In this document: positions 26,681-35,104 of the stretch, piece by piece
Numbering within the stretch: the first letter of the stretch is position 1
How the letters are laid out: every line of letters begins with the position of its first letter
Source of the DNA: Gemmatimonas sp.
GTDB lineage: Bacteria; Gemmatimonadota; Gemmatimonadetes; Gemmatimonadales; Gemmatimonadaceae
Assembly (NCBI RefSeq): GCF_021298855.1
Contig: NZ_JAJTHI010000020.1
Location: forward strand, 1 to 64,000
Length of the DNA: 64,000 nt
Reading direction: 5' to 3'
The notes under the pieces: generated by a model
The model's database searches: none
The model's input: the letters and a program-made list of their open reading frames with translations, nothing else
What the model was told of the DNA's origin: nothing
Program-made: the position numbers and the translations under genes

Positions 26681-28275
26681 CAACGCTCCAACTTGAACCC
26701 CGGATCGATGCCCGGGCGCTTGGGGGCATTCGCCACGAACCATCCGGTGAGATACATCCACTGGGTCATGCGCGTGAGCTTGGGATAGTCGATCCGATCC
26801 GGCTTGTCACGCGGCGTATGGTAGTCATCGTGCAGATTGGTGGTATACATGACCGCCGGGACGTTGAGCCGTGCATACGGGACGTGGTCGCTGCGGAAGT
26901 ACCACCCTTCGGGGTGCATGGGACGGTCCCAGAGCGAGTCGAGCGAGAACTTGCCGGTCAGGGCGTTGGCCCGAAGCGCCATGTCCACCAGCTCCGTCGA
27001 ATTGCGATGCGGCGGCTGCACGCCGAGCAGGCTGGCGGAGTCCGGGTGGTTGCGGCCCATCATTTCGCCGTTGAGCACGGCCACGATGCTGGCGAGCGGC
27101 ACCACGGGGTGCGCGGCGTGCCACCGGGATCCCAGCAGACCACGCTCCTCGGCGCCGTGATACACGAAGAGCACCGAGCGCTTGCCGGGCTGTCTGGCGA
27201 ACGCGCGCGCCGCGGCCAGCAGCGCCACACTGCCCGTACCGTTGTCATCGGCCCCCGCCCACACGGAATCGCCGTCGATCAGGTACCGCACCCCATCGTG
27301 ATCCTGGTGGGAGCTGTACAGGACGTATTCGTTGCGCAGGACCGGATCGGTGCCGCGGATGACGCCCACGATGTTGGTGCTGGGGGTCTCGAAACGTTCG
27401 AGTCGCACCTGCAGCGTGAGCGTGGGGGCCTGCTGGAGGCGAGCCGCCATATCGCCACGCACGAGGAATGCGGGAGTCCCGGCCTGGCGTGCGGGCACCG
27501 GCAGCTCGGCCCGGTTCGATTGATTGGCGAAGCGGCGTGCGGCGCCATCCACGTCGTAGGTTCCCCGCGCCCGCAGCATGGCCAGGGGATCGAAGGCGCG
27601 ATCGGCCACCGTATCTGCCACGATGAGCAGCGCGAGCGCCCCCCGTCGAGCGAAGCGCTGCTGCATGGCCGCCACGGCGGCCTGGGTGTAGCGCACTTCC
27701 GGACTGTTGGTCGTGGTCCGGATGCTGGCCGAAAAGGGGCGAAGCATGGGCGTGGCGACGACCTTGCCGCGCACGTCAACGGTAGAATCGGCACTGTTGG
27801 CAATCCACACCACGGGCCCCTGCACGTCGGCGCCCGCACTCCCCAGGGGAATGAAATCCTTCCACACCTGCAGCGGCTGCTCACCGAGGGTGCCCATGGA
27901 CGAAACCGTGGACACGCGCGTGCGGTACATGGTGAACCACTGAAAGTACGACCCGTCATCGCCCAACGGCTTGACGCCGATGGTGCGCAGCTGCTCCGCC
28001 ACCCACACGGAGGCGCGCATTTCATCGGGGGTGCCGGCTTCGCGGCCGCGCATGGCATCGCTGGCCATGGCGTACAGATCGCGCCGGATGTCCGCCTCAC
28101 GGATGAGGGCGTAGGCGGCGGGGAGCTGGCCTGCACGTGCCGAGCGCGGCGGACCTGCCTGTGCGCCGAGCGGGCTGAACGTCCACGCGGGCAACGCCAT
28201 CGCGACAGAGAGGAGTGCTGCGGCACACGTGCGCGTGGTCACGGTCGCGTGCTTGGGGCGCAGGGATCTGGGCAT
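26680..28275 (-). CDS. Secreted M28 family zinc aminopeptidase
   Basis: A 531-residue exported peptidase. After a signal peptide (AALLSVAMALPAWTFSPLGAQA) comes an N-terminal part and an inserted PA-like region. The di-zinc M28 core has SSHQDHDG (His and Asp), GADDNGTG (bridging Asp), EERGLLGS (catalytic Glu pair), NGEMMGR and HDDYHTPRDKP (last His). All zinc ligands of the family seem present. I use the ATG at 28275; a TTG at 28293 is possible. A TAGCGT hexamer lies 5 nt before this ATG, so the message may be leaderless. It is coupled to two ATP-grasp ligases, which suggests paired breakdown and joining of small peptides (inference). Confidence 0.9.
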   Translation of the reverse strand: MPRSLRPKHATVTTRTCAAALLSVAMALPAWTFSPLGAQAGPPRSARAGQLPAAYALIREADIRRDLYAMASDAMRGREAGTPDEMRASVWVAEQLRTIGVKPLGDDGSYFQWFTMYRTRVSTVSSMGTLGEQPLQVWKDFIPLGSAGADVQGPVVWIANSADSTVDVRGKVVATPMLRPFSASIRTTTNSPEVRYTQAAVAAMQQRFARRGALALLIVADTVADRAFDPLAMLRARGTYDVDGAARRFANQSNRAELPVPARQAGTPAFLVRGDMAARLQQAPTLTLQVRLERFETPSTNIVGVIRGTDPVLRNEYVLYSSHQDHDGVRYLIDGDSVWAGADDNGTGSVALLAAARAFARQPGKRSVLFVYHGAEERGLLGSRWHAAHPVVPLASIVAVLNGEMMGRNHPDSASLLGVQPPHRNSTELVDMALRANALTGKFSLDSLWDRPMHPEGWYFRSDHVPYARLNVPAVMYTTNLHDDYHTPRDKPDRIDYPKLTRMTQWMYLTGWFVANAPKRPGIDPGFKLER

Positions 28276-28383
28276 ACCCAACGCTACGGCCAAAGTCGCT
28301 TTGGCGCTGGGGGGGTGGCGCCGGCGCAGGATACGGCGTCAGGCCGGACTCGTGATGGCCGCGGCCGACGGTAGATTTCCCGC

Positions 28384-29181
28384 ATGACCGAGTCCCCGTA
28401 CATCCAGGACATCACCACGGCGTCGTTCCTCGAGGCCGTCGTCACGCGATCGCACAGCACGCCGGTGCTGGTGGATTTCTGGGCCACCTGGTGCGGCCCG
28501 TGCCGCGCGCTCGGGCCGGTACTGGAGAAGCTGGCCGTGGAGTACGACGGCGCCTTCGTGCTGGCCAAGGTGGACACCGACCGGGAGCAGGCGCTGGCGA
28601 TGCAGTTCCAGATCCGCTCGATTCCCACTGTCATGCTGTTCAAGGATGGCAAGGCGGTCGCCGGGTTTCCGGGAGCGCTGCCGGAGGGCCAGATTCGCGC
28701 CTTTCTCTCACAGCAGGGTGTGCACAGGGGCGACCGGGCGGAGGTGTGGGCCGACGATCCCGTGGCGCGGGTGGCGCAATTGCAGGCGGCCGTGTCAGCG
28801 GACGGCGCACGCGACGACCTTCGGCTCGAGCTAGCGCTGTCGCTCCTGCAGGCTGGCGAGTGGGCCACGGCCGGGAAGGCCCTGGAGGCGCTGCCGGCGG
28901 CGCTGTACGGCGACGCGCGGGCCGTGCGAGCGCGCGCGACGCTGGCCCTGCGCGAACAGGTGGCGCATCTGCCCGAGGTCGATCCCGTACGGCGCGGCCT
29001 CGAGGCGGTGCTGGCCGGTGCGGCGCCGGAGGGTCTCGCCCAGCTACTCGAGGCGCTCCGTGACCAAAAAGGCGACGACGCTGCGCCCGCCAAGGAGGCG
29101 CTGGTGGCAGCACTGCAGTACCTGGACGATGAGGCGCTGGTGCGCGAGACGCGGCGGAAGATGGCGGCGGTGCTGTTCTAG
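28384..29181 (+). CDS. CnoX/YbbN-like chaperedoxin: thioredoxin domain plus TPR-like C-terminus
   Basis: A 265-residue cytosolic protein. Residues 1-110 form a thioredoxin domain with an intact WCGPC active site (Cys37, Cys40) and cis-Pro in RSIPTVMLFKDG. Residues 115-265 are helical and TPR-like (DLRLELALSLLQAGEWATAG). This is the YbbN/CnoX layout. E. coli CnoX passes clients to GroEL/ES, and forms with WCGPC are also redox active; by family logic it may work with the groESL of this window. It is divergent from the M28 gene. TAGATT sits 6 nt before the ATG and no ribosome site is seen, so it may be leaderless. Confidence 0.88.
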   Translation: MTESPYIQDITTASFLEAVVTRSHSTPVLVDFWATWCGPCRALGPVLEKLAVEYDGAFVLAKVDTDREQALAMQFQIRSIPTVMLFKDGKAVAGFPGALPEGQIRAFLSQQGVHRGDRAEVWADDPVARVAQLQAAVSADGARDDLRLELALSLLQAGEWATAGKALEALPAALYGDARAVRARATLALREQVAHLPEVDPVRRGLEAVLAGAAPEGLAQLLEALRDQKGDDAAPAKEALVAALQYLDDEALVRETRRKMAAVLF

Positions 29182-29230
29182 CGGGGGGCTGGCCGCAGTC
29201 GATGGAGAGGGGAGCGGCCCGCGCGTGGCC

Positions 29231-29255
29231 CCCGGGAGCGGTCCGTGCTCCCGGG
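29231..29255. terminator. Hairpin between convergent thioredoxin and outer-membrane genes
   Basis: Stem of 9 bp, CCCGGGAGC (29231-29239) with GCTCCCGGG (29247-29255), loop of 7. There is no U tract. It sits in the 90-nt gap between two convergent genes. Confidence 0.6.
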
Positions 29256-29271
29256 CCGTGCGACGAGCCCT

Positions 29272-29907
29272 TCAGAACCTCCCGAACCGAAACACCAGGG
29301 TGCCGCTGGCGCCGCTCAGCCGCTTGTCGGCAAGCCGGTCGGACTCGCTGCCGAACGCCGCGCGATAGCCGCCGGCTGCGCCCACACGAAACCACTGCGT
29401 CACGTTCAGCTCCAAGGCGACCTGGGGCTCGACGACGCCGAAGGTGTCATCGGCGTCGTTCCGGTCGCGCGGACGCATGGCGTCGGGGTAGACCGACACG
29501 GTGCCGCCGCCGAGCAGCGCGCCGATCGTGGCATGCACGAGTCGTGAGGGGCGGGTGATGATCTCGAAGGTCACCCCGCCGTAGCCGATGTCCATTTCGC
29601 CGCGCCGACGAGTACCGTCGAACACCGCGTCCACCGCTCGCGTGCCCGCGAACCCGGCACCGCCGATGGCGAATCGCCGGTCGATGAGGAACGCACCACC
29701 GGCGCCACCCATGACCATGGTCTCACCGGCGACGGTGGTGACGCGGGCCATCGGGCCACCGAAACCACCGAATTGCCTGGTCCCCGACCGGATGAGCGTC
29801 TGGTCCTGCGCCAGCAGTGTCGACGGTGAGATACCGAGAACGAACAGGAACCCCATTGCCGCGACCCTTCGGCGGGGACCACGAATGGATGCAATCGATG
29901 CCATCAT
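29272..29907 (-). CDS. Small exported protein, outer-membrane beta-barrel candidate
   Basis: A 211-residue protein with a signal peptide (MGFLFVLGISPSTLLAQ) and alternating, glycine-rich strands (GGAGGAFLIDRRFAIGGAGFA, MDIGYGGVTFEIITR, VEPQVALELNVTQWFRVGAAGGYR). It ends LVFRFGRF with a C-terminal aromatic residue, as in outer membrane barrels. I do not recognise a named family. I chose the first of two adjacent ATGs (29907), which has GGAG 9 nt upstream; an inner ATG at 29856 would still give a good signal peptide. It has a single-gene setting downstream of the tRNA pair. Confidence 0.7.
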   Translation of the reverse strand: MMASIASIRGPRRRVAAMGFLFVLGISPSTLLAQDQTLIRSGTRQFGGFGGPMARVTTVAGETMVMGGAGGAFLIDRRFAIGGAGFAGTRAVDAVFDGTRRRGEMDIGYGGVTFEIITRPSRLVHATIGALLGGGTVSVYPDAMRPRDRNDADDTFGVVEPQVALELNVTQWFRVGAAGGYRAAFGSESDRLADKRLSGASGTLVFRFGRF

Positions 29908-30022
29908 GCCAAACTGCTCCGTCTGAGGGAATAGCTCCACCTGAGGCCAACCGCCCCCGGTATCTCAGCGTACGGAGAGCCTGAGAGACAGGTTTCGCCG
30001 GTTCCTCTTCCCCCAAATGAGA

Positions 30023-30056
30023 GGCCCCGCCACAGCGGGAACGCTGCGGCGGGGCC
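30023..30056 (-). terminator. Terminator after tRNA-Ser(GGA)
   Basis: Hairpin with 9-bp outer stem (30023-30031 with 30048-30056), one A-C mismatch, a 5-bp inner stem and a 4-nt loop. It begins 3 nt after the tRNA 3' end and ends the tRNA transcript. Only a short U-poor tail follows. Confidence 0.75.
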
Positions 30057-30058
30057 AG

Positions 30059-30145
30059 CGGATGAGGGGGGATTCGAACCCCCGAGACGCTTTCGCGCCA
30101 ACACGCTTTCCAGGCGTGCGCCTTAAGCCACTCGGCCACCCATCC
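30059..30145 (-). tRNA. tRNA-Ser (anticodon GGA)
   Basis: An 87-nt cloverleaf. The acceptor arms are GGATGGG and CTCATCC with discriminator G. The D arm is GGCCGAGTGG, the anticodon loop CTGGAAA gives GGA (reads UCC/UCU), and there is a long class II variable arm (GTTGGCGCGAAAGCGTCTC) and T arm GGGGGTTCGAATCCCCC. The 3' CCA is not encoded. It is the second of two tandem serine tRNAs. Confidence 0.97.
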
Positions 30146-30155
30146 GGGGAAGCAG

Positions 30156-30191
30156 GAACGCGCCACCGCGGCAGGCCGTGGCGGCGCGTTC
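30156..30191 (-). other. Hairpin between the two tRNA-Ser genes
   Basis: Arms GAACGCGCC (30156-30164) and GGCGCGTTC (30183-30191), with further partial pairing inside. It lies within the 66-nt spacer of the presumed dicistronic tRNA transcript. It may be a processing site or a partial terminator. Confidence 0.5.
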
Positions 30192-30211
30192 GAGCTGGAT
30201 ACTGCCAACAG

Positions 30212-30298
30212 CGGACAGGGTGAGATTCGAACTCACGATACCGTTGCCGGTATGCCGGTTTTCGAGACCGGTGCCTTCAACCACTCGGCCACCTGTCC
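30212..30298 (-). tRNA. tRNA-Ser (anticodon CGA)
   Basis: An 87-nt class II tRNA. The acceptor arms are GGACAGG and CCTGTCC with discriminator G, D arm GGCCGAGTGG, anticodon loop CTCGAAA giving CGA (reads UCG), a long variable arm and T arm GTGAGTTCGAATCTCAC. CCA is not encoded. It is first behind the promoter at 30345-30373. Confidence 0.97.
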
Positions 30299-30344
30299 TC
30301 GGACCCACCCCCGCGTGAACACGGCGGCACTCCAAGAGCCGCGA

Positions 30345-30373
30345 TAGTTAACCGGCGGGAGGGTCCGGATCAA
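30345..30373 (-). promoter_or_regulatory. Promoter of the tRNA-Ser pair
   Basis: Minus-strand -35 TTGATC (30368-30373) and -10 TAACTA (30345-30350), spacer 17 bp. The start near 30338 leaves about 40 nt of 5' leader before tRNA-Ser(CGA). Confidence 0.75.
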
Positions 30374-30621
30374 GCCCCTCGAGCCCTGCGAGGGCGCCCC
30401 ACGGGACCTTGCCGGCGGTCGGCGTCGCGCGCCGCACAGGTGCACCGGCTCCATTGCCGAACCGCCGCCCAGTCGGCACGTTACCCCGCCGCGCCCGGAC
30501 GCCACCCGAGGGTCCGCCACGCCATGTTCGGCGAGTACACGGGTACGGCACATCCACCGGCATCGCCCCTTCTGGGCTCCCGGCAGCAGCACCTGCCGGA
30601 CGACTTTTCGCGGGGCACGCA
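30374..30621. other. Intergenic region, no gene supported
   Basis: Together with the tRNA promoter this makes a gap of 323 nt between tRNA-Ser(CGA) and the oxidoreductase gene. Frames of about 60 codons exist on both strands, but none has family likeness or a ribosome site. No promoter for the plus-strand run could be called with confidence. Confidence 0.5.
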
Positions 30622-31761
30622 GTGACCGTCAGGGATTCGGTAGTTCACGTGGGGCTGCTGGGGGCCGGGGCCTGGGCGCAGGGGGCGCACCTGCCGGGGT
30701 ACGCCCGTGACCCGCGCTGCAAGGTGGTCGCCATTGCGGACCCCGTGCGGGAGAAGGCCGAGGCCTTCGCGCGCGAGTTCGGCATCCCGCATGTGTACGA
30801 CTCGCACGAGGCGCTGCTGGCCCATCACGGCCTCGATGCCGTGGACGTGTGCACGCCGAGCGCCACGCACTTCGCCTTGAGTTGGGCGGCGCTCGAGGCC
30901 GGCAAGCATGTGCTGTGCGAAAAGCCGGTGGCGTATGACTATGCCGAGACGCGGCGCGCCGCGGCGCTCGCGGCGGCAAAGGGGCTCAAGACGAAGCTGG
31001 GGTTCACGTTCCGCTACAGCCCCGGCATGCGGTACATGAAGGCCCTGATCGACGAGGGGTTCATTGGCGAACCGTTCATCTTCAACGGCTTCGAGCAGAA
31101 CTCGCAGTGGCTCGATCCGCAGAACCCGCTGCGACAGGTGGATCATACCGCCGACCAGTCCCGCCTCCAGGTGTCGTCGCTCGAAGGCTATGGGGCGCCG
31201 ATCATGGACATCGGCCACCTGTGCATGGGGAGCCGCTTCGCGCAGGTGGTGGGCACAATGAAGAACTTCATCCCCGAACGCATGGTGCGCGCGACGGGCA
31301 CCATGATGCGCATGAACATCGATGACGGCGACATCTTCATTGGGGAGTTCGCCAACGGCGCCATTGGCTCCATCCAGACCAGCTTCGTGACGGTGGGCAA
31401 TTACCCGGGAATCGAAGCGCGGGTCTATGGCAGCAAGGGGGCGCTCATCTGCCGCATGGTAGAGGAAAACGGCGTGGCCGAAACCCTCAAGGCAGCGAGC
31501 GCCGACGCGGTGGAGTTCCGGGAGCTCGAGATTCCACAGCGCTTCTACCCCACCGGCGGCAGCCCGCGGGAGTCGTGGCGCTCACTCTTCTATGCGAACC
31601 TCACGCATTCGTTCATTTCCGAGATTCGTGGTGACGTGGCGGGGAACGAAGGGAACTTCGAGGACGGCGCCCACGTGCAGGAGTTGATCAATGCGGTGGA
31701 GCGCTCCTATCGCCAACGGCGCTGGGTCTCCATTCCGCTCGAGCGGGACGGGGTGGCATGA
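30622..31761 (+). CDS. Gfo/Idh/MocA family NAD(P)-dependent oxidoreductase
   Basis: A 379-residue protein with an N-terminal Rossmann fold (VGLLGAGAWAQGAHLPGYAR), the family EKP motif (HVLCEKPVAYDYAETRRAAA) and a C-terminal alpha/beta domain (APIMDIGHLCMGSRFAQ, with His as candidate catalytic residue). The substrate, usually a sugar, inositol or related polyol, cannot be told. The start is a GTG at 30622 without a strong ribosome site; the frame is open upstream but that stretch does not look coding. It heads the only long plus-strand run, and its stop overlaps the next start (ATGA at 31758-31761). Confidence 0.88.
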   Translation: MTVRDSVVHVGLLGAGAWAQGAHLPGYARDPRCKVVAIADPVREKAEAFAREFGIPHVYDSHEALLAHHGLDAVDVCTPSATHFALSWAALEAGKHVLCEKPVAYDYAETRRAAALAAAKGLKTKLGFTFRYSPGMRYMKALIDEGFIGEPFIFNGFEQNSQWLDPQNPLRQVDHTADQSRLQVSSLEGYGAPIMDIGHLCMGSRFAQVVGTMKNFIPERMVRATGTMMRMNIDDGDIFIGEFANGAIGSIQTSFVTVGNYPGIEARVYGSKGALICRMVEENGVAETLKAASADAVEFRELEIPQRFYPTGGSPRESWRSLFYANLTHSFISEIRGDVAGNEGNFEDGAHVQELINAVERSYRQRRWVSIPLERDGVA

Positions 31762-33437
31762 ACTCCCCCATCGAGCAGTTCCTCGAGCAGTACTTCTTCC
31801 GGCATCCGGTGAACGCGACGTTCACCGGCGTCCGCCTCTACGACCACGAGTTGCCCGATTGGACGCGCGAGGTCCGCGACGATGAGCAGGACGAATTCGA
31901 AGCGCTGACGATCGCGCTCGATGATGCCTACCCGCCATCGGAGGCGTGGGGCGAACTGGCGCGCAACCCGGCGCACCTCGACGCGGAGCTGGCTCGTGCG
32001 AGCATGGACGTGCGGCAGCTGGAGTTCGAGAGCCGGTTCTTCCACGACAAGAACCCCGCCCTGTGGACCGGCGAAGCGCTGTTTGGTGTGATCGGGCTCA
32101 TGCTGCGCCCACCGGCCACGGTCGAAGAGGCGTTTGCCTCCATCGCCATGCGCCTGCACGACCTGCCACGCTTTCTGGCGGACATGCCGCATACCCTCAC
32201 GGAGCCGATGCCACCGCAGTGGGTGGCGCGCGCCGTGCGCGAGTGCGCCGTGGGCGCCGATCTCTTTCGTTCCAAGCTGGCGATGTGGCTGGATGCCCAC
32301 GGTGCCGACGAGGCCTCCCGGATGTGGGTGCTGGAGGCGGGCGAGGTGGCGGCCGCGGCACTCGACACCACGGCCGCGTGGCTCGCGGCACAGCCCGTTC
32401 AGCATGAGGCGTCGATGAGCCTTGGTGCCGAGGCGTACCACGTGCTGCTGCGTCGCGGGCATTTCTGCGAGGTGAGCGCCGACGCCCTGCTGGAGCGGGC
32501 GCAGCAGGCGCTCCCCGACGCACGCGAGCGGTTCGAGTCGCTGGCCATTGAGGTCGCCGGGAGCGTGGAGGCGCTGGCCGAGGCGCTCGCCGATGACCAC
32601 CCTGCCCCCGCCGGCTACCTCTCCGCCTTTGCCGAGAAGTGGGAGCAATGCCGCGAGTTCGCGGCCGATCATGATCTCGTGACGTGGGGCGCCTGGCCAC
32701 TGCGCTACGTGCCCATTCCGGCGTGGGCCGCCGATGCCGCTCCGCAGCTGTACTTCCTGTTCTACCGGTCTCCTGCCCCGCTCGAATCGCGCGACGACCA
32801 CGTGTACCTCGTCTCGCCCATCGACCCGCCGGTGGGCGAGGCGGAGCGTGAACGTCGGCTCCGGCAGTGGAACCACAGCGCCATCACGCTCAATCACGTG
32901 GTGCACCACGGTGCACTGGGGCACCATGTGCAGAACTGGCACGCCACGCACCGGTCCACGTCCCGCATTGGCAGCGTGGCGGCCGTGGACTGTGCCAGCC
33001 GTATCGGTCTCTTCCAGGGCGGGGCCATGGCGGAGGGATGGGCCTGCTACGCCACCGAGCTCGCCGACGAGCTCGGCTTCCTCACGCCACTCGAGCAGGC
33101 GTCGGAGCAGCAGAGCCGCCTGCGCATGCTGGCGCGGGCCATCGTGGACATCTCGCTGCATACGGAGCGTATGACCTTCGACGACGCCGTGGAGTTTTAC
33201 GAAGCCGAAGTCGGGATGCCGCACGGCGCCGCCACGGCAGAGGCGGTGAAGAACTCCATGTTTCCCGGCACCGCGGTGATGTACTGGCTGGGCACCCAGG
33301 GCATTCTCGACCTGCGTGAGGCCGTGCGCGCGCGCGACGGCGCCGCGTTCTCGTACCGCGCCTTTCACGACGCGCTACTGAGCCGTGGCTCGATTCCCGT
33401 CCTGCTGGCGGCGCGGCTGCTGCTGGCGGAGGACTGA
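31758..33437 (+). CDS. DUF885-like protein, metallopeptidase-type fold with altered HE motif
   Basis: A 559-residue cytosolic, mostly helical protein without signal peptide. The C-terminal half carries signs of the DUF885 family: ALGHHVQNWHA (family HEAIPGHHLQ) and GGAMAEGWACYATELADELG (family EGWA-Y). The first zinc-site residues read VVHHGALGHH, so the Glu of the usual HE pair is His here. Catalysis is therefore uncertain. It overlaps the oxidoreductase start-to-stop and is followed 4 nt later by the peptide-binding lipoprotein, which hints at a role in small peptide or amino-acid derivative use. Confidence 0.8.
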   Translation: MNSPIEQFLEQYFFRHPVNATFTGVRLYDHELPDWTREVRDDEQDEFEALTIALDDAYPPSEAWGELARNPAHLDAELARASMDVRQLEFESRFFHDKNPALWTGEALFGVIGLMLRPPATVEEAFASIAMRLHDLPRFLADMPHTLTEPMPPQWVARAVRECAVGADLFRSKLAMWLDAHGADEASRMWVLEAGEVAAAALDTTAAWLAAQPVQHEASMSLGAEAYHVLLRRGHFCEVSADALLERAQQALPDARERFESLAIEVAGSVEALAEALADDHPAPAGYLSAFAEKWEQCREFAADHDLVTWGAWPLRYVPIPAWAADAAPQLYFLFYRSPAPLESRDDHVYLVSPIDPPVGEAERERRLRQWNHSAITLNHVVHHGALGHHVQNWHATHRSTSRIGSVAAVDCASRIGLFQGGAMAEGWACYATELADELGFLTPLEQASEQQSRLRMLARAIVDISLHTERMTFDDAVEFYEAEVGMPHGAATAEAVKNSMFPGTAVMYWLGTQGILDLREAVRARDGAAFSYRAFHDALLSRGSIPVLLAARLLLAED

Positions 33438-33441
33438 CCCC

Positions 33442-35058
33442 ATGCCCATGCCCATGCGCCGGTGGTTGTGGTCTGCGTGCACCGCGCTGACGGTGACGGC
33501 CTGCGGCGGCAGCGACGCCCCTCGCGGGACCGGCGCCAGCAACGACCTGCTCGTGATCGGCTACGACCGCGAGCCGGATACGATGAACCGCTATGCCACC
33601 CACATCCTCGAGGACATCGAGTCGTGCGTGGTGGAAGGACTGGTCACCAACGACGAGCAGATGCGCATCGTGCCGCTGCTCGCCGCCGGGATTCCGACCG
33701 TGGAGAATGGCGGTGTGACGCTCCGTCCCGACGGCGGCATGGACGTGACCTGGAAGCTGCGGCCGGGCGTGACGTGGCACGACGGCGTGCCGCATACCTC
33801 GGCCGACGTGCAGTTCACGGTGGACGCCATCAACAAGGGAGACTGGAAGCCGGAGAGCGTAGACGGCTTCGATCGCATCACCGGCGTGGACACTCCCGAT
33901 TCCCTCACGGCCGTGGTGCACTACCGCGAGCGGTACGCCCCCTACCAGCTGCAGTTCGTGCGCGGGACGCTGCCCCGCCATGTGCTGGCCGGGCGTGATC
34001 TCAACACCGCCAACGACTACAACCGGGCACCGTTGGGGACCGGACCCTACCGCGTGAAGGAATGGAAGACCGGCGAATACGTGCTGCTCGAGGCGGTGCC
34101 GCGCTACTGGCGCACCGGCCGCGCACCGAAGATTCGCCAACTGCTGTTCCGGTTTCTCACCAACACCACCACGCGCATCAACCTGCTCAAGTCCGGCGAG
34201 GTGCACATGGTGGCGCTGGTGCCGTGGGATCAGGTGCGGGGCCTGCGCACCGTGCCGGGGCTCCGGCTCAACACCGTGGTGGGGAACGGCTATGAACACG
34301 TGACGCTCAACCAGCGGCAGGTTCCGGCCTTTGCGGATGTGCGAGTGCGACGGGCGCTGGCGCACGCCGTGGACCGGCCGCTGCTGGTGAAGACGATTCT
34401 CGATGGGCAGGTGGAGATCGTGAACGGTCCCATTCAGCCGCTCAATCCCGCCTACGAACCAAACGTGGCGCGGTACGACTACGATACGGCAACCGCCAAC
34501 CGCTTGCTCGACGAGGCGGGGTGGCGTCGCGGCGCCAGCGGCCTTCGTGCGAAGGCGGGCACCCCGCTCGCCTTCACGCTCATTACGCAGTCGGGGTTCG
34601 CGATTCGCGAGAATGTGTCGCAGTCGCTGCAGCAGGCCTTCCGTGCCATCGGGGTGGACATGCAGATCCGGCTCATCGACGGTACCGCGATCAGCAGCCT
34701 GTGGTTCAAGGGCGAGTTCGACGCCATGCTGCACTGGTGGCAGATGGGCGCCGACCCGGAGCTGACGCTGTTCTTTGCGCATGATCGAACACCGCCGGCA
34801 GGGCGCAACATCAACTTCGTGAACGACACGGCGTTGTCCGGGCTGCTCTACGCCAGTGATCGTGCCATCGAGACGACGACGCGGCATGACCTGCTGCGCC
34901 GCGCGCAGCGTCGCATTGCCGAACTGGCCCCCGAGATCGTGCTCTACAACACCGCCAAGGTGGACGCCGTCCCAGTCACGCTGAACGGCTTTACGGGAAA
35001 CCCCACCAACGCGGGCCCCTTCTGGAACGTTCACGCGTGGGAGATCGTCGCCCGGTGA
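33442..35058 (+). CDS. Dipeptide/oligopeptide-type ABC transporter substrate-binding lipoprotein
   Basis: A 538-residue SBP of the bacterial extracellular solute-binding family 5. The lipoprotein signal ends at Cys21 (LTVTAC). Family landmarks are DREPDTMNRYATHILEDIES, TWKLRPGVTWHDGVPHTSADVQFT, the central APLGTGPYRVKEWKTGEY and FADVRVRRALAHAVDRPLLV. The start at 33442 is set by GGAGG 9 nt upstream. It binds peptides, nickel or glycoside-like ligands in relatives; the ligand here is unknown. It lies 4 nt after the DUF885-like gene and 46 nt before the first permease. Confidence 0.93.
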   Translation: MPMPMRRWLWSACTALTVTACGGSDAPRGTGASNDLLVIGYDREPDTMNRYATHILEDIESCVVEGLVTNDEQMRIVPLLAAGIPTVENGGVTLRPDGGMDVTWKLRPGVTWHDGVPHTSADVQFTVDAINKGDWKPESVDGFDRITGVDTPDSLTAVVHYRERYAPYQLQFVRGTLPRHVLAGRDLNTANDYNRAPLGTGPYRVKEWKTGEYVLLEAVPRYWRTGRAPKIRQLLFRFLTNTTTRINLLKSGEVHMVALVPWDQVRGLRTVPGLRLNTVVGNGYEHVTLNQRQVPAFADVRVRRALAHAVDRPLLVKTILDGQVEIVNGPIQPLNPAYEPNVARYDYDTATANRLLDEAGWRRGASGLRAKAGTPLAFTLITQSGFAIRENVSQSLQQAFRAIGVDMQIRLIDGTAISSLWFKGEFDAMLHWWQMGADPELTLFFAHDRTPPAGRNINFVNDTALSGLLYASDRAIETTTRHDLLRRAQRRIAELAPEIVLYNTAKVDAVPVTLNGFTGNPTNAGPFWNVHAWEIVAR

Positions 35059-35104
35059 GGATACGGGCCACGGTGCCGGTGCCAGTGGCGGAGCGCTGCC
35101 GGTG

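Noticed and set aside
29948-29975. GCTGAGATACC on the minus strand, like a TPP riboswitch motif
   Set aside because: The second conserved part of the thi box and the flanking P1/P3 pairing are not found, and the downstream gene is an outer-membrane-type protein. Judged coincidence.
29941-30058. Glycine-riboswitch-like stretch (GGAGAGCCTGAGAGACAGG on plus strand)
   Set aside because: The conserved aptamer core after GGAGAG is missing and no glycine-related gene follows on that strand.
30440-30625. A 61-codon plus-strand frame before the oxidoreductase
   Set aside because: No ribosome site, no family match, and it overlaps the chosen start of the next gene.
31707-33368. A 553-codon minus-strand open frame
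   Set aside because: Antisense shadow of the DUF885-like gene; no recognisable domain and skewed composition.
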